64,000 bases of DNA from an uncultured Mitsuokella sp. (GTDB lineage: Bacteria > Bacillota > Negativicutes > Selenomonadales > Selenomonadaceae). Location of the stretch: positions 82,327-146,326 of the forward strand of contig CAMCBT010000001.1 in the NCBI GenBank assembly GCA_945873115.1, written 5' to 3'. The translations under genes and the position numbers were made by a program. The notes beneath the pieces were generated by a model. The model saw nothing but the letters and a program-made list of their open reading frames with translations. It had not been told where the DNA came from and did no database searches. Below are positions 52,906-61,521 of the stretch, piece after piece (the first letter of the stretch is position 1; every line of letters begins with the position of its first letter).

Positions 52906-54021
52906 TTGCAATTAAAACTTCCTTCTGTGGATGACTTAGAGAAATTGGCAAAAGAAACTGGTGGACGAACCCAAGTCGTGTTTTCCAGCATCCAGGAAAA
53001 ACTCTTGGCACTTAGCGAATTTCTGACATGGAAAGTATCGCTTATTGCAATCCTGCTTATTTTTACACTGACAATGGGCGCATTTTACTTTGCATTTGGC
53101 AATGCAACTTCCAAAGCGATTCCTTCTGACACGAGAATCTATGTCACCATCAAGCAGGGAATGACAGCCTCCGAAATTGCAGAGGAGCTTTATTCCCACG
53201 GTGTTATAGAAAACAAGCTTTCATTTTGGTGGAGAGCACGTTTTGATAGAAATGCAGCCGCATTTCATTCAGGCATCTATGTCTTCTCTCCGGACATGGA
53301 TGCAGGAACAGTTCTTGCAAAACTTGTTTCCGGTGAAACCGTAGCAGTAAAGTTCACGATTCCGGAAGGATTCACCGTAAAAGATATTGCTGAGCGTCTT
53401 GACCAGCAAGGTCTTGTAAAAAAAGAGGAGTTTTTGTCCAAGGCACAGACATTTGCGCCCTATTCCTATATGAAGAAGGAGCCGAATATCTTATATTCGG
53501 CAGAGGGCTATTTATTCCCCGATACATATGAGCTGCATGAGGATCCAAGTGCAGATACTATCCTAAAAATGATGGCTGAAGATTTCAATCAGCGCCTGAC
53601 CGAGAGGCTGCGCACACAGGCGAAGCAAATGAATCTATCAATTCATGATTTGATTACCTTGGCATCCATTGTGGAAAAAGAAGCACGTTATGATGAAGAT
53701 CGGCCGATTATCGCACAGGTTTTTTTCAAGCGGCTCAAAATCGGGATGCCACTTCAGACAGATGCTAGCCTTCAGTATTTGATGGATGCCCCGAAGGAGG
53801 ACGTGTCTATCGAGGATACAAAAATGGATTCTCCCTACAATACTTATCAGCATGTTGGTTTGCCGCCGGGTCCCATTGCGAATCCGGGAATGAAGGCCAT
53901 TGAAGCTGTGTTGAATCCTGCGAAGACGGATTTTCTGTATTTTGTAGCCGATAGAGACGGGCATAATCATTATGCGACGAATTATACAGAACACATGAGA
54001 CTTGTAAATCAGTACAGATGA
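52906..54021 (+). CDS. mltG: Endolytic peptidoglycan transglycosylase MltG
   Basis: Membrane-bound enzyme that cuts nascent glycan strands and sets chain length. The 371-residue protein has a cytosolic N-terminus, one transmembrane helix near 42-65, a LysM-like segment around 75-120 and the YceG domain with the catalytic Glu in ASIVEKEARYDEDRPIIA and later motifs LQTDASLQYL, SPYNTYQHVGLPPGPI. TTG start at 52906 after TAAGGAGA. It overlaps the next gene's possible first start. Confidence 0.94.
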   Translation: MQLKLPSVDDLEKLAKETGGRTQVVFSSIQEKLLALSEFLTWKVSLIAILLIFTLTMGAFYFAFGNATSKAIPSDTRIYVTIKQGMTASEIAEELYSHGVIENKLSFWWRARFDRNAAAFHSGIYVFSPDMDAGTVLAKLVSGETVAVKFTIPEGFTVKDIAERLDQQGLVKKEEFLSKAQTFAPYSYMKKEPNILYSAEGYLFPDTYELHEDPSADTILKMMAEDFNQRLTERLRTQAKQMNLSIHDLITLASIVEKEARYDEDRPIIAQVFFKRLKIGMPLQTDASLQYLMDAPKEDVSIEDTKMDSPYNTYQHVGLPPGPIANPGMKAIEAVLNPAKTDFLYFVADRDGHNHYATNYTEHMRLVNQYR

Positions 54022-54059
54022 TATCAAAACAGTCAAATTCAACTATTGATGAGGAGATT

Positions 54060-55283
54060 ATGCGGAAGAAACCAGAATTGCTTGCACCGGCTGGCACGAT
54101 GGAAAAATTGAAAGTCGCTCTTCTTTATGGCGCAGATGCAGCCTATGTAGCAGGAAAAAGCTTTGGCCTGCGAGCATTTGGCGGAAATTTTACACGAGAT
54201 GAACTAAAAGAAGCAGTTGAATTTGCACATGCGCTGCGAAAGAAAATATACGTTACACTGAATATATATGCACATAATTCAGATATCAAGCAGACACCCC
54301 AATATATTTCCTATCTAGCAGAGATCGGTGTAGATGCGGTTCTCGTTTCGGATTTGGGATTGTTTACGTTATGCAGGAGTCAGGCCCCAAGCCTTCCCAT
54401 TCATATAAGTACACAAGCAAACAACACAAACTGGCTGACGGCACAGTCCTGGAGAGAATTGGGCGCTTCACGTGTTGTGTTGGCCAGAGAGCTTGCTTTC
54501 CATGAAATATCAGATATTCGTGAGCACACTGATGTAGAGCTCGAGATGTTTGTCCATGGAGCCATGTGCATATCCTATTCGGGGCGATGCTTGCTCTCGA
54601 ATTTCTTTACACATCGTGATGCAAACCGAGGAATGTGTGCGCACGTATGCCGCTGGAAATTTGCACTGACAGAAGAAAAGAGCCCTGGCGAATATTTCCC
54701 AATCGCAGAGGATGAACGCGGTACCTACATCATGAATTCAAGGGATCTTTGCCTTTTGGATCGAATTGATGAAATTGTAGGGCTGGGAATCAATAGCCTC
54801 AAGATAGAAGGCCGTATGAAAAGCGTCCACTATGTGGCGTGTGTAACAAAAATATATCGAGAAGCAATCGATGCATGCTGTGCAGGGGAGGATTTCACGG
54901 GTAGGCTTCCTATCTGGCGAAAGGAACTGGAGAAAATTTCTCATCGACCATATACAGAAGCCTTTTATAACGGGAATACCGATGAGGCCACACAGAGCTT
55001 TGAAACCTCAAAAAATTTCCAGTCAACGGATTTTATAGGGCTTGTCCGCGGGTATGATGCGAAAACAAGGATAGCGACTATTGAGCAGAGAAATCACGTC
55101 AAGATAGGGGACACGATAGAGTTCTTCCAGCCAACGCTCCCCTCCTTTCATCAGAAGCTTACGGCGATGACGGATCTGGAGGGCAATGCCATTCAGGCAG
55201 CACCACATGCCCAGCAAATCTTTCAAATTGAGGTTCAGTCACCTGTTGAACCCTATACAATCTTACGACAAAATATTGTCTGA
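54060..55283 (+). CDS. Peptidase U32-family protein (TrhP-like)
   Basis: U32 members of this branch (Bacillus YrrO/TrhP, E. coli TrhP) act in prephenate-dependent 5-hydroxyuridine formation at tRNA U34. Here 407 residues begin with MRKKPELLAPAG and include the signature EMFVHGAMCISYSGRCLLS, then GMCAHVCRWKF with conserved Cys, and LKIEGRMKS. The start could be ATG 54060 (GAGGAG only 3 nt away) or ATG 54018 overlapping mltG; the first fits family N-termini. Which U32 subgroup it belongs to needs a tree. Confidence 0.9.
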   Translation: MRKKPELLAPAGTMEKLKVALLYGADAAYVAGKSFGLRAFGGNFTRDELKEAVEFAHALRKKIYVTLNIYAHNSDIKQTPQYISYLAEIGVDAVLVSDLGLFTLCRSQAPSLPIHISTQANNTNWLTAQSWRELGASRVVLARELAFHEISDIREHTDVELEMFVHGAMCISYSGRCLLSNFFTHRDANRGMCAHVCRWKFALTEEKSPGEYFPIAEDERGTYIMNSRDLCLLDRIDEIVGLGINSLKIEGRMKSVHYVACVTKIYREAIDACCAGEDFTGRLPIWRKELEKISHRPYTEAFYNGNTDEATQSFETSKNFQSTDFIGLVRGYDAKTRIATIEQRNHVKIGDTIEFFQPTLPSFHQKLTAMTDLEGNAIQAAPHAQQIFQIEVQSPVEPYTILRQNIV

Positions 55284-55316
55284 AAAATGATTTTTTTCGA
55301 TGAAAGGAGGAGCCTT

Positions 55317-55595
55317 ATGAAAACAGTTCGTTACTTTTGCACAGCCGTGGGACGCGTTCAGGGGGTCGGCTTTCGTATGTTTGTACAGCAGCACGCCATT
55401 GAAAAAAATGTTACTGGCTGGGTTCGAAATATGGAAGATGGAAGTGTTACCATGGAGCTGCAAGGACCGGAGGCTATTTTGGACAGGCTTCTTGATACCA
55501 TAAAAAAAGGAAATTATTTCATCCGTGTGGAGAGTCTGTCTGCGGAAATGTGTGAAATTATCCCGGATGAAAGCAGATTTCAGATACGCTATTAG
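55317..55595 (+). CDS. acyP: Acylphosphatase
   Basis: Hydrolyses acyl phosphates such as carbamoyl phosphate or 1,3-bisphosphoglycerate; physiological role unclear. The 92-residue protein has the signature GRVQGVGFRMFVQQHA, with the catalytic Arg, and GWVRNMEDGSV, with the catalytic Asn. ATG 55317 lies behind AAAGGAGGAGC; an upstream in-frame ATG lacks a binding site. Confidence 0.94.
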   Translation: MKTVRYFCTAVGRVQGVGFRMFVQQHAIEKNVTGWVRNMEDGSVTMELQGPEAILDRLLDTIKKGNYFIRVESLSAEMCEIIPDESRFQIRY

Positions 55596-55605
55596 GAGAA
55601 AGAAT

Positions 55606-56046
55606 ATGAAGATACTTGTGATACATGGACCGAATTTGAATCTTTTGGGGATGCGAGAGCCGGAAATTTATGGGCACACGACACTTGAGGATATCAATGC
55701 TTCATTGAAGGCACGAGCATCGGAAGAGGGTGCTTCGATTAACTTTCTGCAGTCCAATCATGAAGGGGTCCTGGTAGATGCTATCCAGGAGGCGGCGACC
55801 AATCAATATGACTATATCATATTGAATGCCGGTGCCTTCACGCATTATAGCATCGCTATCCGGGATGCAATCGCAGCTATAAAGCCGCCAGTAATCGAGG
55901 TTCACCTTTCTAATATCTATCAGAGGGAAGAGTTCCGCCATCATTCTGTCATCGCTCCTGTGGTCATGGGACAGATTTCTGGGTTGGGCGTGGAAAGCTA
56001 TATGGCGGCACTGGAGGCAATCATCAGAAAGACTAAAAAGCGGTAA
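55606..56046 (+). CDS. aroQ: 3-dehydroquinate dehydratase, type II
   Basis: Third step of the shikimate pathway; forms a dodecamer. The 146-residue protein has the signature GPNLNLLGMREPEIYG with the catalytic Tyr, LQSNHEGVLVDAIQEA, INAG-type LNAGAFTHYSIAIRDA, and HLSNIYQREEFRHHS with the catalytic His. ATG 55606 follows TTAGGAGAAAG. No other aro gene is nearby. Confidence 0.96.
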   Translation: MKILVIHGPNLNLLGMREPEIYGHTTLEDINASLKARASEEGASINFLQSNHEGVLVDAIQEAATNQYDYIILNAGAFTHYSIAIRDAIAAIKPPVIEVHLSNIYQREEFRHHSVIAPVVMGQISGLGVESYMAALEAIIRKTKKR

Positions 56047-56062
56047 GAAAGAAGGTCGCACT

Positions 56063-57136
56063 ATGTACGAAGCCCGGTTGCATGCGCTCCGTAGTTTCCT
56101 AAAAAAAGAAAACTGCGATGGCATCGTGCTGACAAAATCAACAAACATCCTTTATTTCAGCGGATTCCGTGGGGATGATACAACGCTGTTCATCACATCA
56201 AACAGCAATTATCTTGTGACAGATAGCCGGTATACAGAGCAGGCAGAAAAGGAAGCCCCTGATTTTGAAATCATCGAACAAAAACAAGGTCTGCTCCGGA
56301 AAACAGGGGAGCTTATATCCTCTTCCCATGTGAAAGAAATTGCATTTGAGGGGGAGTCCATGACCTACTCTGCCCATGGACAGCTGATGCAATATCTATC
56401 GGGAGTATCCCTGAAGAAGAGTGTGTCCGTTGATTTTTTGCGGGAGATTAAAGATAATTCGGAAATAACGCTCATAAAAAAAGCTTGCGCTATTGCGGAT
56501 GCTGCTTTCGCCAATATTCTTACATTTATACGGCCAGGCATACGGGAAATCGAGGTGGCTGCACAGATCGAACATATTATGCGCAAGGAAGGAGCCGACG
56601 GCACATCCTTTGACACAATTGTGGCTTCTGGCCTGCGGGGAAGCATGCCCCACGGCACTGCGACGGAGAAGACAATAGCACCAGGTGAATTCGTCACGAT
56701 GGATTTTGGTGCGAAGTACCAAGGCTACTGCTCCGATATCACAAGGACGATATGTGTAGGAAGAGCGACGGAACGGCAACGGAATATTTATGAAGCTGTG
56801 CTTGCAACCCAGGAAAAGGTGCTAGAAGAAATAGGGCCAGGCAAATCCGGAAAAGAACTTGATGCTGTGGCCCGCAAAACCTTGGAAACGTTTCAGCTGG
56901 AGAAGTATTTTACGCATGGCCTGGGGCACAGTTTGGGGCTCGAAATTCACGAAGAGCCACGTCTGTCAAAATACAGCAAATGTGAAGCGCTTCAGCCTGG
57001 TATGTTTGTGACAGATGAGCCTGGTGTTTATATCCCTGGCTGGGGAGGACTTCGGATAGAAGACACTGTCCTCGTGACACAAGAGGGTAGCGCGCCATTG
57101 ACCTTGTCTCGAAAAGACTTGATTGAAATTCTGTGA
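56063..57136 (+). CDS. M24-family aminopeptidase (Xaa-Pro peptidase-like)
   Basis: Two-metal peptidase of 357 residues. The N-terminal creatinase-like domain covers about 1-125. The C-terminal pita-bread domain carries the ligands in FVTMDFGAKYQGYCSDITRT, with its two Asp, HGLGHSLGLEIHE (His), DEPGVYIPGWGGLRIEDTV (Glu). It resembles Bacillus YqhT and PepQ-type proteins, which cut X-Pro bonds. ATG 56063 has AAGAAGGTCG upstream. In many Firmicutes efp follows this gene; here it does not. Confidence 0.93.
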   Translation: MYEARLHALRSFLKKENCDGIVLTKSTNILYFSGFRGDDTTLFITSNSNYLVTDSRYTEQAEKEAPDFEIIEQKQGLLRKTGELISSSHVKEIAFEGESMTYSAHGQLMQYLSGVSLKKSVSVDFLREIKDNSEITLIKKACAIADAAFANILTFIRPGIREIEVAAQIEHIMRKEGADGTSFDTIVASGLRGSMPHGTATEKTIAPGEFVTMDFGAKYQGYCSDITRTICVGRATERQRNIYEAVLATQEKVLEEIGPGKSGKELDAVARKTLETFQLEKYFTHGLGHSLGLEIHEEPRLSKYSKCEALQPGMFVTDEPGVYIPGWGGLRIEDTVLVTQEGSAPLTLSRKDLIEIL

Positions 57137-57161
57137 GCGTTCGACAGCTCTTATCTTTCTG

Positions 57162-57190
57162 TTGCACCTGTTTCCGGATTTCGCTATAAT
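57162..57190 (+). promoter_or_regulatory. Promoter of the pyrophosphatase gene
   Basis: TTGCAC at 57162-57167 and perfect TATAAT at 57185-57190 with a 17-nt spacer; a leader of about 70 nt precedes the ATG, with no obvious structure. Confidence 0.75.
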
Positions 57191-57265
57191 AGAGAACGTA
57201 TCCTAAAGAAATATGTGTTTAGCACCATAAAAGCACATTCGATAGTCTAGGAGGAATTTATAGGA

Positions 57266-58915
57266 ATGAACCATACGAAGCCTATTTACGTAACGGGACA
57301 CCGCAATCCGGATACGGATTCTATATGCTCAGCCATCGGCTATGCCCATCTCAAGCAGGCACTTGGAGAAAACGCTGTACCTGCACGTGCAGGGAAAATC
57401 AATGCGGAAACCAAGTATGCATTGGAGCACTTCAAGATGGAACAGCCGCTTCTTTTGACGGATCTTTATCCGCGGGTGAAGGATGTGACGCTTGAATGCA
57501 AAATTGTTGTCAAGCAGCACGATACTTTGCGCCATCTCGGCGAAGTTATGCGGGAGCACAATTTGAAGTCTGTTCCTGTGACGGATAGCAAGGGGACCCT
57601 TGTCGGTATTGTTTCGGTTTCCGACCTTGCAAAACGCTATTTCCAGGAACTTGGGATGCAGAACCTGGCCGATATGCGTGTTCGCTACCGGGATATCATT
57701 GCAGCCACAGACAGCAAGGTCATCGTATCGGGCGAGGAAGGCGATACGATAAAGGGAAATGTCCGCATTGCTGCAGGTTCCATCAAGACCATCAAGAATA
57801 CGATTGGTGAAAATGATATTGTCATCATTGGAGATCGTCATGATGAGACTTTGATTGATTGCGTCAACCAGGGGATTTCCTGTCTGATTGTTTCAAATAA
57901 TGGCCGTGTGCCGGCAGATGTCATCGAAGAGGGCGAGAAGAAGGGCATGTTTGTCCTTTCCACCCCGTATGATACGTATACGGTTGCACGTCTTATCAAT
58001 CAGTGCGTACCTATTCGCCGAATCATGCATCCGGATCCGGTCTGCTTCAAGCCAATGGATCTCCTCTCCGATATAAAAGGGACGATGGAAAGCACGAATT
58101 ATCGAAACTATCCCGTCCTTGAGAATGGCAGACTCGTGGGCCTCGTCAGCAGCGATCAGCTTATGGTGCCAGAGCGAGAGCGTGTAATTCTGGTTGACCA
58201 TAATGAACGCGGACAGGCAGTGGAAGGCATTGAAGAAGCTCGTGTCCTGGAAATCATCGATCATCATCGCATTGGTGGTGTCCAGACGAGCGAGCCTATC
58301 TATATGCATTCGGAGCCCGTCGGATGTACGGCTACCATCGTTGCGAATATGCACTGGCACCGCGATGTGGACATCCCACCTTCTATTGCAGGGCTTTTGC
58401 TTTCGGCTATCATCTCGGATACTGTCCTCTTCAAGTCGCCGACTTGTACTCCGTATGATAAGAAAACGGCGGAGCGTCTTGCTGAAATTGCAGGTGTCGA
58501 CCTGCAAGAGTATGGCATGGCACTGCTGAAGGCTGGTTCCGGTATAGGCGACATGACGCCGCAGGAGATTGTCAAGAATGATCTCAAGGAATTCAATATT
58601 GGTGACTATCGTATTATTGTCAGCCAGATTTCTGTCATGGATCCTAAAGAGGTCATGGATATCGAGCCGAAACTTATCGAGACAATGCATGAACTCTGTG
58701 AAAAGGAAGGCTTCGATATGAGCCTTGTTATGGTCACGGATATTTTGCAGGAGGCCACATACCTGCTGTATTCGGGCTCACCCAAGACTTTGATTGGGGA
58801 AGCTTTTAAAAAGGATGCCAGCGGAACGCATGTATATCTGCCTGGTGTCATGAGCCGGAAGAAGCAGATTATCCCGCCGCTTTCTGAGGCAGTAAAACGC
58901 ATCAATAATAACTAA
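57266..58915 (+). CDS. ppaC: Manganese-dependent family II pyrophosphatase with CBS/DRTGG domains
   Basis: Hydrolyses pyrophosphate. The 549-residue length shows the regulated subtype: the DHH domain starts VTGHRNPDTDSICSAIGY, is interrupted by a CBS pair with a DRTGG segment (about residues 70-305), and continues with LVDHNERGQA, LEIIDHHRIGG (DHH motif) and the DHHA2 domain ending with SRKKQIIPPL. CBS pairs in this subtype bind AMP/ADP (inhibitory) or diadenosine polyphosphates (activating). ATG 57266 after AGGAGG. It has its own promoter and hairpin terminator. Confidence 0.95.
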   Translation: MNHTKPIYVTGHRNPDTDSICSAIGYAHLKQALGENAVPARAGKINAETKYALEHFKMEQPLLLTDLYPRVKDVTLECKIVVKQHDTLRHLGEVMREHNLKSVPVTDSKGTLVGIVSVSDLAKRYFQELGMQNLADMRVRYRDIIAATDSKVIVSGEEGDTIKGNVRIAAGSIKTIKNTIGENDIVIIGDRHDETLIDCVNQGISCLIVSNNGRVPADVIEEGEKKGMFVLSTPYDTYTVARLINQCVPIRRIMHPDPVCFKPMDLLSDIKGTMESTNYRNYPVLENGRLVGLVSSDQLMVPERERVILVDHNERGQAVEGIEEARVLEIIDHHRIGGVQTSEPIYMHSEPVGCTATIVANMHWHRDVDIPPSIAGLLLSAIISDTVLFKSPTCTPYDKKTAERLAEIAGVDLQEYGMALLKAGSGIGDMTPQEIVKNDLKEFNIGDYRIIVSQISVMDPKEVMDIEPKLIETMHELCEKEGFDMSLVMVTDILQEATYLLYSGSPKTLIGEAFKKDASGTHVYLPGVMSRKKQIIPPLSEAVKRINNN

Positions 58916-58917
58916 TC

Positions 58918-58946
58918 TCATGCCTTCCTCGTTTGAGGAAGGCATT
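58918..58946 (+). terminator. Hairpin terminator after ppaC
   Basis: ATGCCTTCCTC and GAGGAAGGCAT form an 11-bp perfect stem with a GTTT loop, followed by TCTTA. It lies 20 nt before pcrA, so pcrA is either partly read through or internally promoted. Confidence 0.7.
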
Positions 58947-58965
58947 CTTAACAGGAGGGAACTCT

Positions 58966-61281
58966 TTGAACATCCTCGAAGGTCTGAATTCCCAGCAGAA
59001 GAACGCGGTAGAGCATATAAACGGCCCACTTCTTATCATGGCTGGCGCCGGATCGGGCAAGACAAAGGTCTTGACCTGCAAAATCGCAAATCTATTGGCT
59101 CACGACGTGCCAGCATATCGGATTCTCGCGATTACCTTTACGAACAAGGCAGCAACGGAAATGCGTGAGCGCGTCGATAAGATGATTGGAGAAGGGGCAA
59201 GCGAGGTCTGGCTAGGCACCTTTCATTCATTCTGCGCTCGATTTCTTAGGCGAGAAATCGAGGCAACAGGACTATATCAGAAGAATTTTGTTATCTATGA
59301 TGCCTCCGATAGCCAGACAGTCATAAAAAGCATTCTGAAGGAGTTAAATCTGGATGATAAGCAATACCGTCCTGCTGCTATACAAAATGAGATTTCAAAT
59401 GCAAAAAATCAGATGATGGGCCCAAAGGCAATGGAGCGCAATGCGGATGGATTCCATCAAAAGAAGATTGCTGAAATTTATCGCTTGTATACAGCAAAGC
59501 TTCGTTCGAATAATGCACTCGATTTTGATGATTTGCTGATGATTTCTGTCTTGTTGTTGCAGGAGAATCAGGACATACGAGAAAAATATCAAAACCGTTA
59601 TCAATATATCTTAGTGGATGAGTATCAGGATACGAATGGGGCACAATACGCCTTGACGCAGCTTTTGGCAGAACGTCACCATAATATTTGCGTCGTAGGA
59701 GACGCGGATCAATCGATTTATGGATGGCGTGGTGCTGATATCTCAAATATCATGAATTTTGAACGGGATTATCCAGAGGCAACACTTATAAAGCTGGAGC
59801 AAAATTATCGCTCAACGAAAATAATACTCTCTGCAGCCAATTCCGTTATCGAACACAATTTCAAACGGAAGAAAAAGGATCTTTGGACAGATAACGGGAC
59901 AGGCGAAAAAATCTCGATATTTGAGGCGAGGGATGAGAGAGAAGAGGCAAATTTTCTTGTCCAAGCGATAGAAAAGGAGCGAAAGAGACGTTCGGCGGCC
60001 TACGGGGATATGGCAATTCTATATCGTGCCAATGCCCAGTCACGCGTCATCGAAGAAGCGTTTATGCGCAGCGGTGTCCCCTACACTATGGTAGGTGGCT
60101 TAAAATTTTATGATCGTAGGGAAATCAAGGATATACTGGCCTATCTCCGGCTGATATACAATCCCATGGATTCAATCAGCTTGATGCGCATTATCAATGT
60201 GCCAAAACGGGGAATTGGTGCAACGACTCTTGAACGACTGGCGACATATGCAACGGACAATCATTGCACGCTTTATGAAGCTATGACAGCACTGAGCACT
60301 GCTGAAGCTTCTGGTCTGACAGCCCGCGCTAAAATAACATTGGCCGCTTTTTCTGGGTGGCTGGCGACGTTGATGCAGGAATATTCTTCTCTCCATTTGG
60401 ATCAGCTTGTGGAGCGTATCCTGGATGAAACAGGCTATCGAAGGGAACTGGAGGCAGACAAAAAGCCAGAGAATGAGACTCGTCTGGAGAATATCCGTGA
60501 ATTTATTGGTGTAGCAAGGGATTTCGAACGACAGGAAGAGGACGCAAGCCTGGAGGCTTTTTTATCGCAAATGTCTCTTGTCTCCGATGTGGATAACGCC
60601 GATATGTCAGAGGATCGTGTGACCTTAATGACACTGCACTCGGCTAAGGGCTTGGAGTTCCCAATTGTGTTTATAGTTGGTATGGAAGAAGGGATTTTCC
60701 CAAATCAACGGACATTGATGGATCCAGATGAAATTGAGGAAGAGCGTCGAACCTGCTATGTGGGAATAACGAGAGCCGAGCGCAAGCTCTATCTCAGCTT
60801 TGCAAAGACACGTACATTATACGGCCGTGCCAACGCAAATCCTCCTTCGCGGTTTTTGAAAGAAATCCCTCTTACGTGTATGGAAAGATCCGCGTTCATT
60901 TCATCAAGCAACTTATCGAATAGTTCCTTTATGCCGCAAAGACATATACAGGCCCCCCATAGCCTAAGCGGTTTTTCAGCATCCAAGAAAATACAATCAG
61001 GCTATGAGGTTCTTTCAACTTTAAGTATTACGGGACATCCCAATAAGACATCAAGAGCATCGAAGCCTTCCTCGTTCCCCACTGGCGCATCGAATCAGAT
61101 TTTACGGCCAAATACCAATTTACAATGGAAGGTAGGGGATAAAGCCCGCCATGGTAAGTGGGGGATTGGAACGGTGGTTGCCGTTCGAGGGAGTGGGGAA
61201 GAGACGCAATTACAGGTTGCTTTTCCAGGACAGGGCATAAAGCCATTGATGCAAAAATATGCTCCTATAGAAAAAGTATGA
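58966..61281 (+). CDS. pcrA: ATP-dependent DNA helicase PcrA/UvrD
   Basis: Superfamily 1A 3'-5' helicase for repair and rolling-circle replication. The 771-residue protein has LNSQQKNAVEHI, Walker A AGAGSGKTKVL, motif Ia TFTNKAATEMRERV, motif II VDEYQDTN, motif III VGDADQSIYGWRGAD, motif IV LEQNYRST, motif V TLMTLHSAKGLEF and motif VI YVGITRAERKLY. The C-terminal tail ends with a Tudor-like segment (VGDKARHGKWGIGTVV) that contacts RNA polymerase in other species. TTG 58966 lies 8 nt after AGGAGGG; the frame upstream runs through the terminator hairpin. Confidence 0.96.
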   Translation: MNILEGLNSQQKNAVEHINGPLLIMAGAGSGKTKVLTCKIANLLAHDVPAYRILAITFTNKAATEMRERVDKMIGEGASEVWLGTFHSFCARFLRREIEATGLYQKNFVIYDASDSQTVIKSILKELNLDDKQYRPAAIQNEISNAKNQMMGPKAMERNADGFHQKKIAEIYRLYTAKLRSNNALDFDDLLMISVLLLQENQDIREKYQNRYQYILVDEYQDTNGAQYALTQLLAERHHNICVVGDADQSIYGWRGADISNIMNFERDYPEATLIKLEQNYRSTKIILSAANSVIEHNFKRKKKDLWTDNGTGEKISIFEARDEREEANFLVQAIEKERKRRSAAYGDMAILYRANAQSRVIEEAFMRSGVPYTMVGGLKFYDRREIKDILAYLRLIYNPMDSISLMRIINVPKRGIGATTLERLATYATDNHCTLYEAMTALSTAEASGLTARAKITLAAFSGWLATLMQEYSSLHLDQLVERILDETGYRRELEADKKPENETRLENIREFIGVARDFERQEEDASLEAFLSQMSLVSDVDNADMSEDRVTLMTLHSAKGLEFPIVFIVGMEEGIFPNQRTLMDPDEIEEERRTCYVGITRAERKLYLSFAKTRTLYGRANANPPSRFLKEIPLTCMERSAFISSSNLSNSSFMPQRHIQAPHSLSGFSASKKIQSGYEVLSTLSITGHPNKTSRASKPSSFPTGASNQILRPNTNLQWKVGDKARHGKWGIGTVVAVRGSGEETQLQVAFPGQGIKPLMQKYAPIEKV

Positions 61282-61331
61282 AAAAGATATAAAAATGACA
61301 GTAGCCAAGCTACAATAATGATTTTTCCTGC

Positions 61332-61372
61332 AAAAGGCATCTGCTCGATCGAAATCGGGACAGATGCCGTTT
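61332..61372. terminator. Convergent terminator, now displaced from its minus-strand gene
   Basis: GGCATCTG and CAGATGCC form the outer stem with an inner TCGAT/ATCGG helix and small bulges. On the minus strand it is followed by TTTTGC, on the plus strand by GTTTGC. It lies 50 nt after pcrA and, before the insertion described next, would have lain about 17 nt after the minus-strand AsmA-like gene. Confidence 0.7.
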
Positions 61373-61382
61373 GCATTTCAAT

Positions 61383-61389
61383 TTATTGA
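61383..61389. repeat. Target-site duplication, left copy
   Basis: TTATTGA, identical to 62430-62436 on the other side of the insertion sequence. Confidence 0.85.
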
Positions 61390-61444
61390 CTCAATCTTCC
61401 CACACCGAAAATCGGTGTAGAACCTTGAAAACTGCATATCTAAG
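61390..61444. repeat. Left terminal inverted repeat of the IS
   Basis: Pairs with the reverse complement of 62375-62429. Unlike the right end it contains a perfect 7-bp hairpin, ACACCGA-AAA-TCGGTGT, at 61402-61418. Confidence 0.85.
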
Positions 61445-61521
61445 AAGAAAAAGAAGGCGCAATGCCTCAATTCTTGGTACAATGGAAGTGAAAGAAACCA
61501 TTCACCAAGGAGGATTACGCC

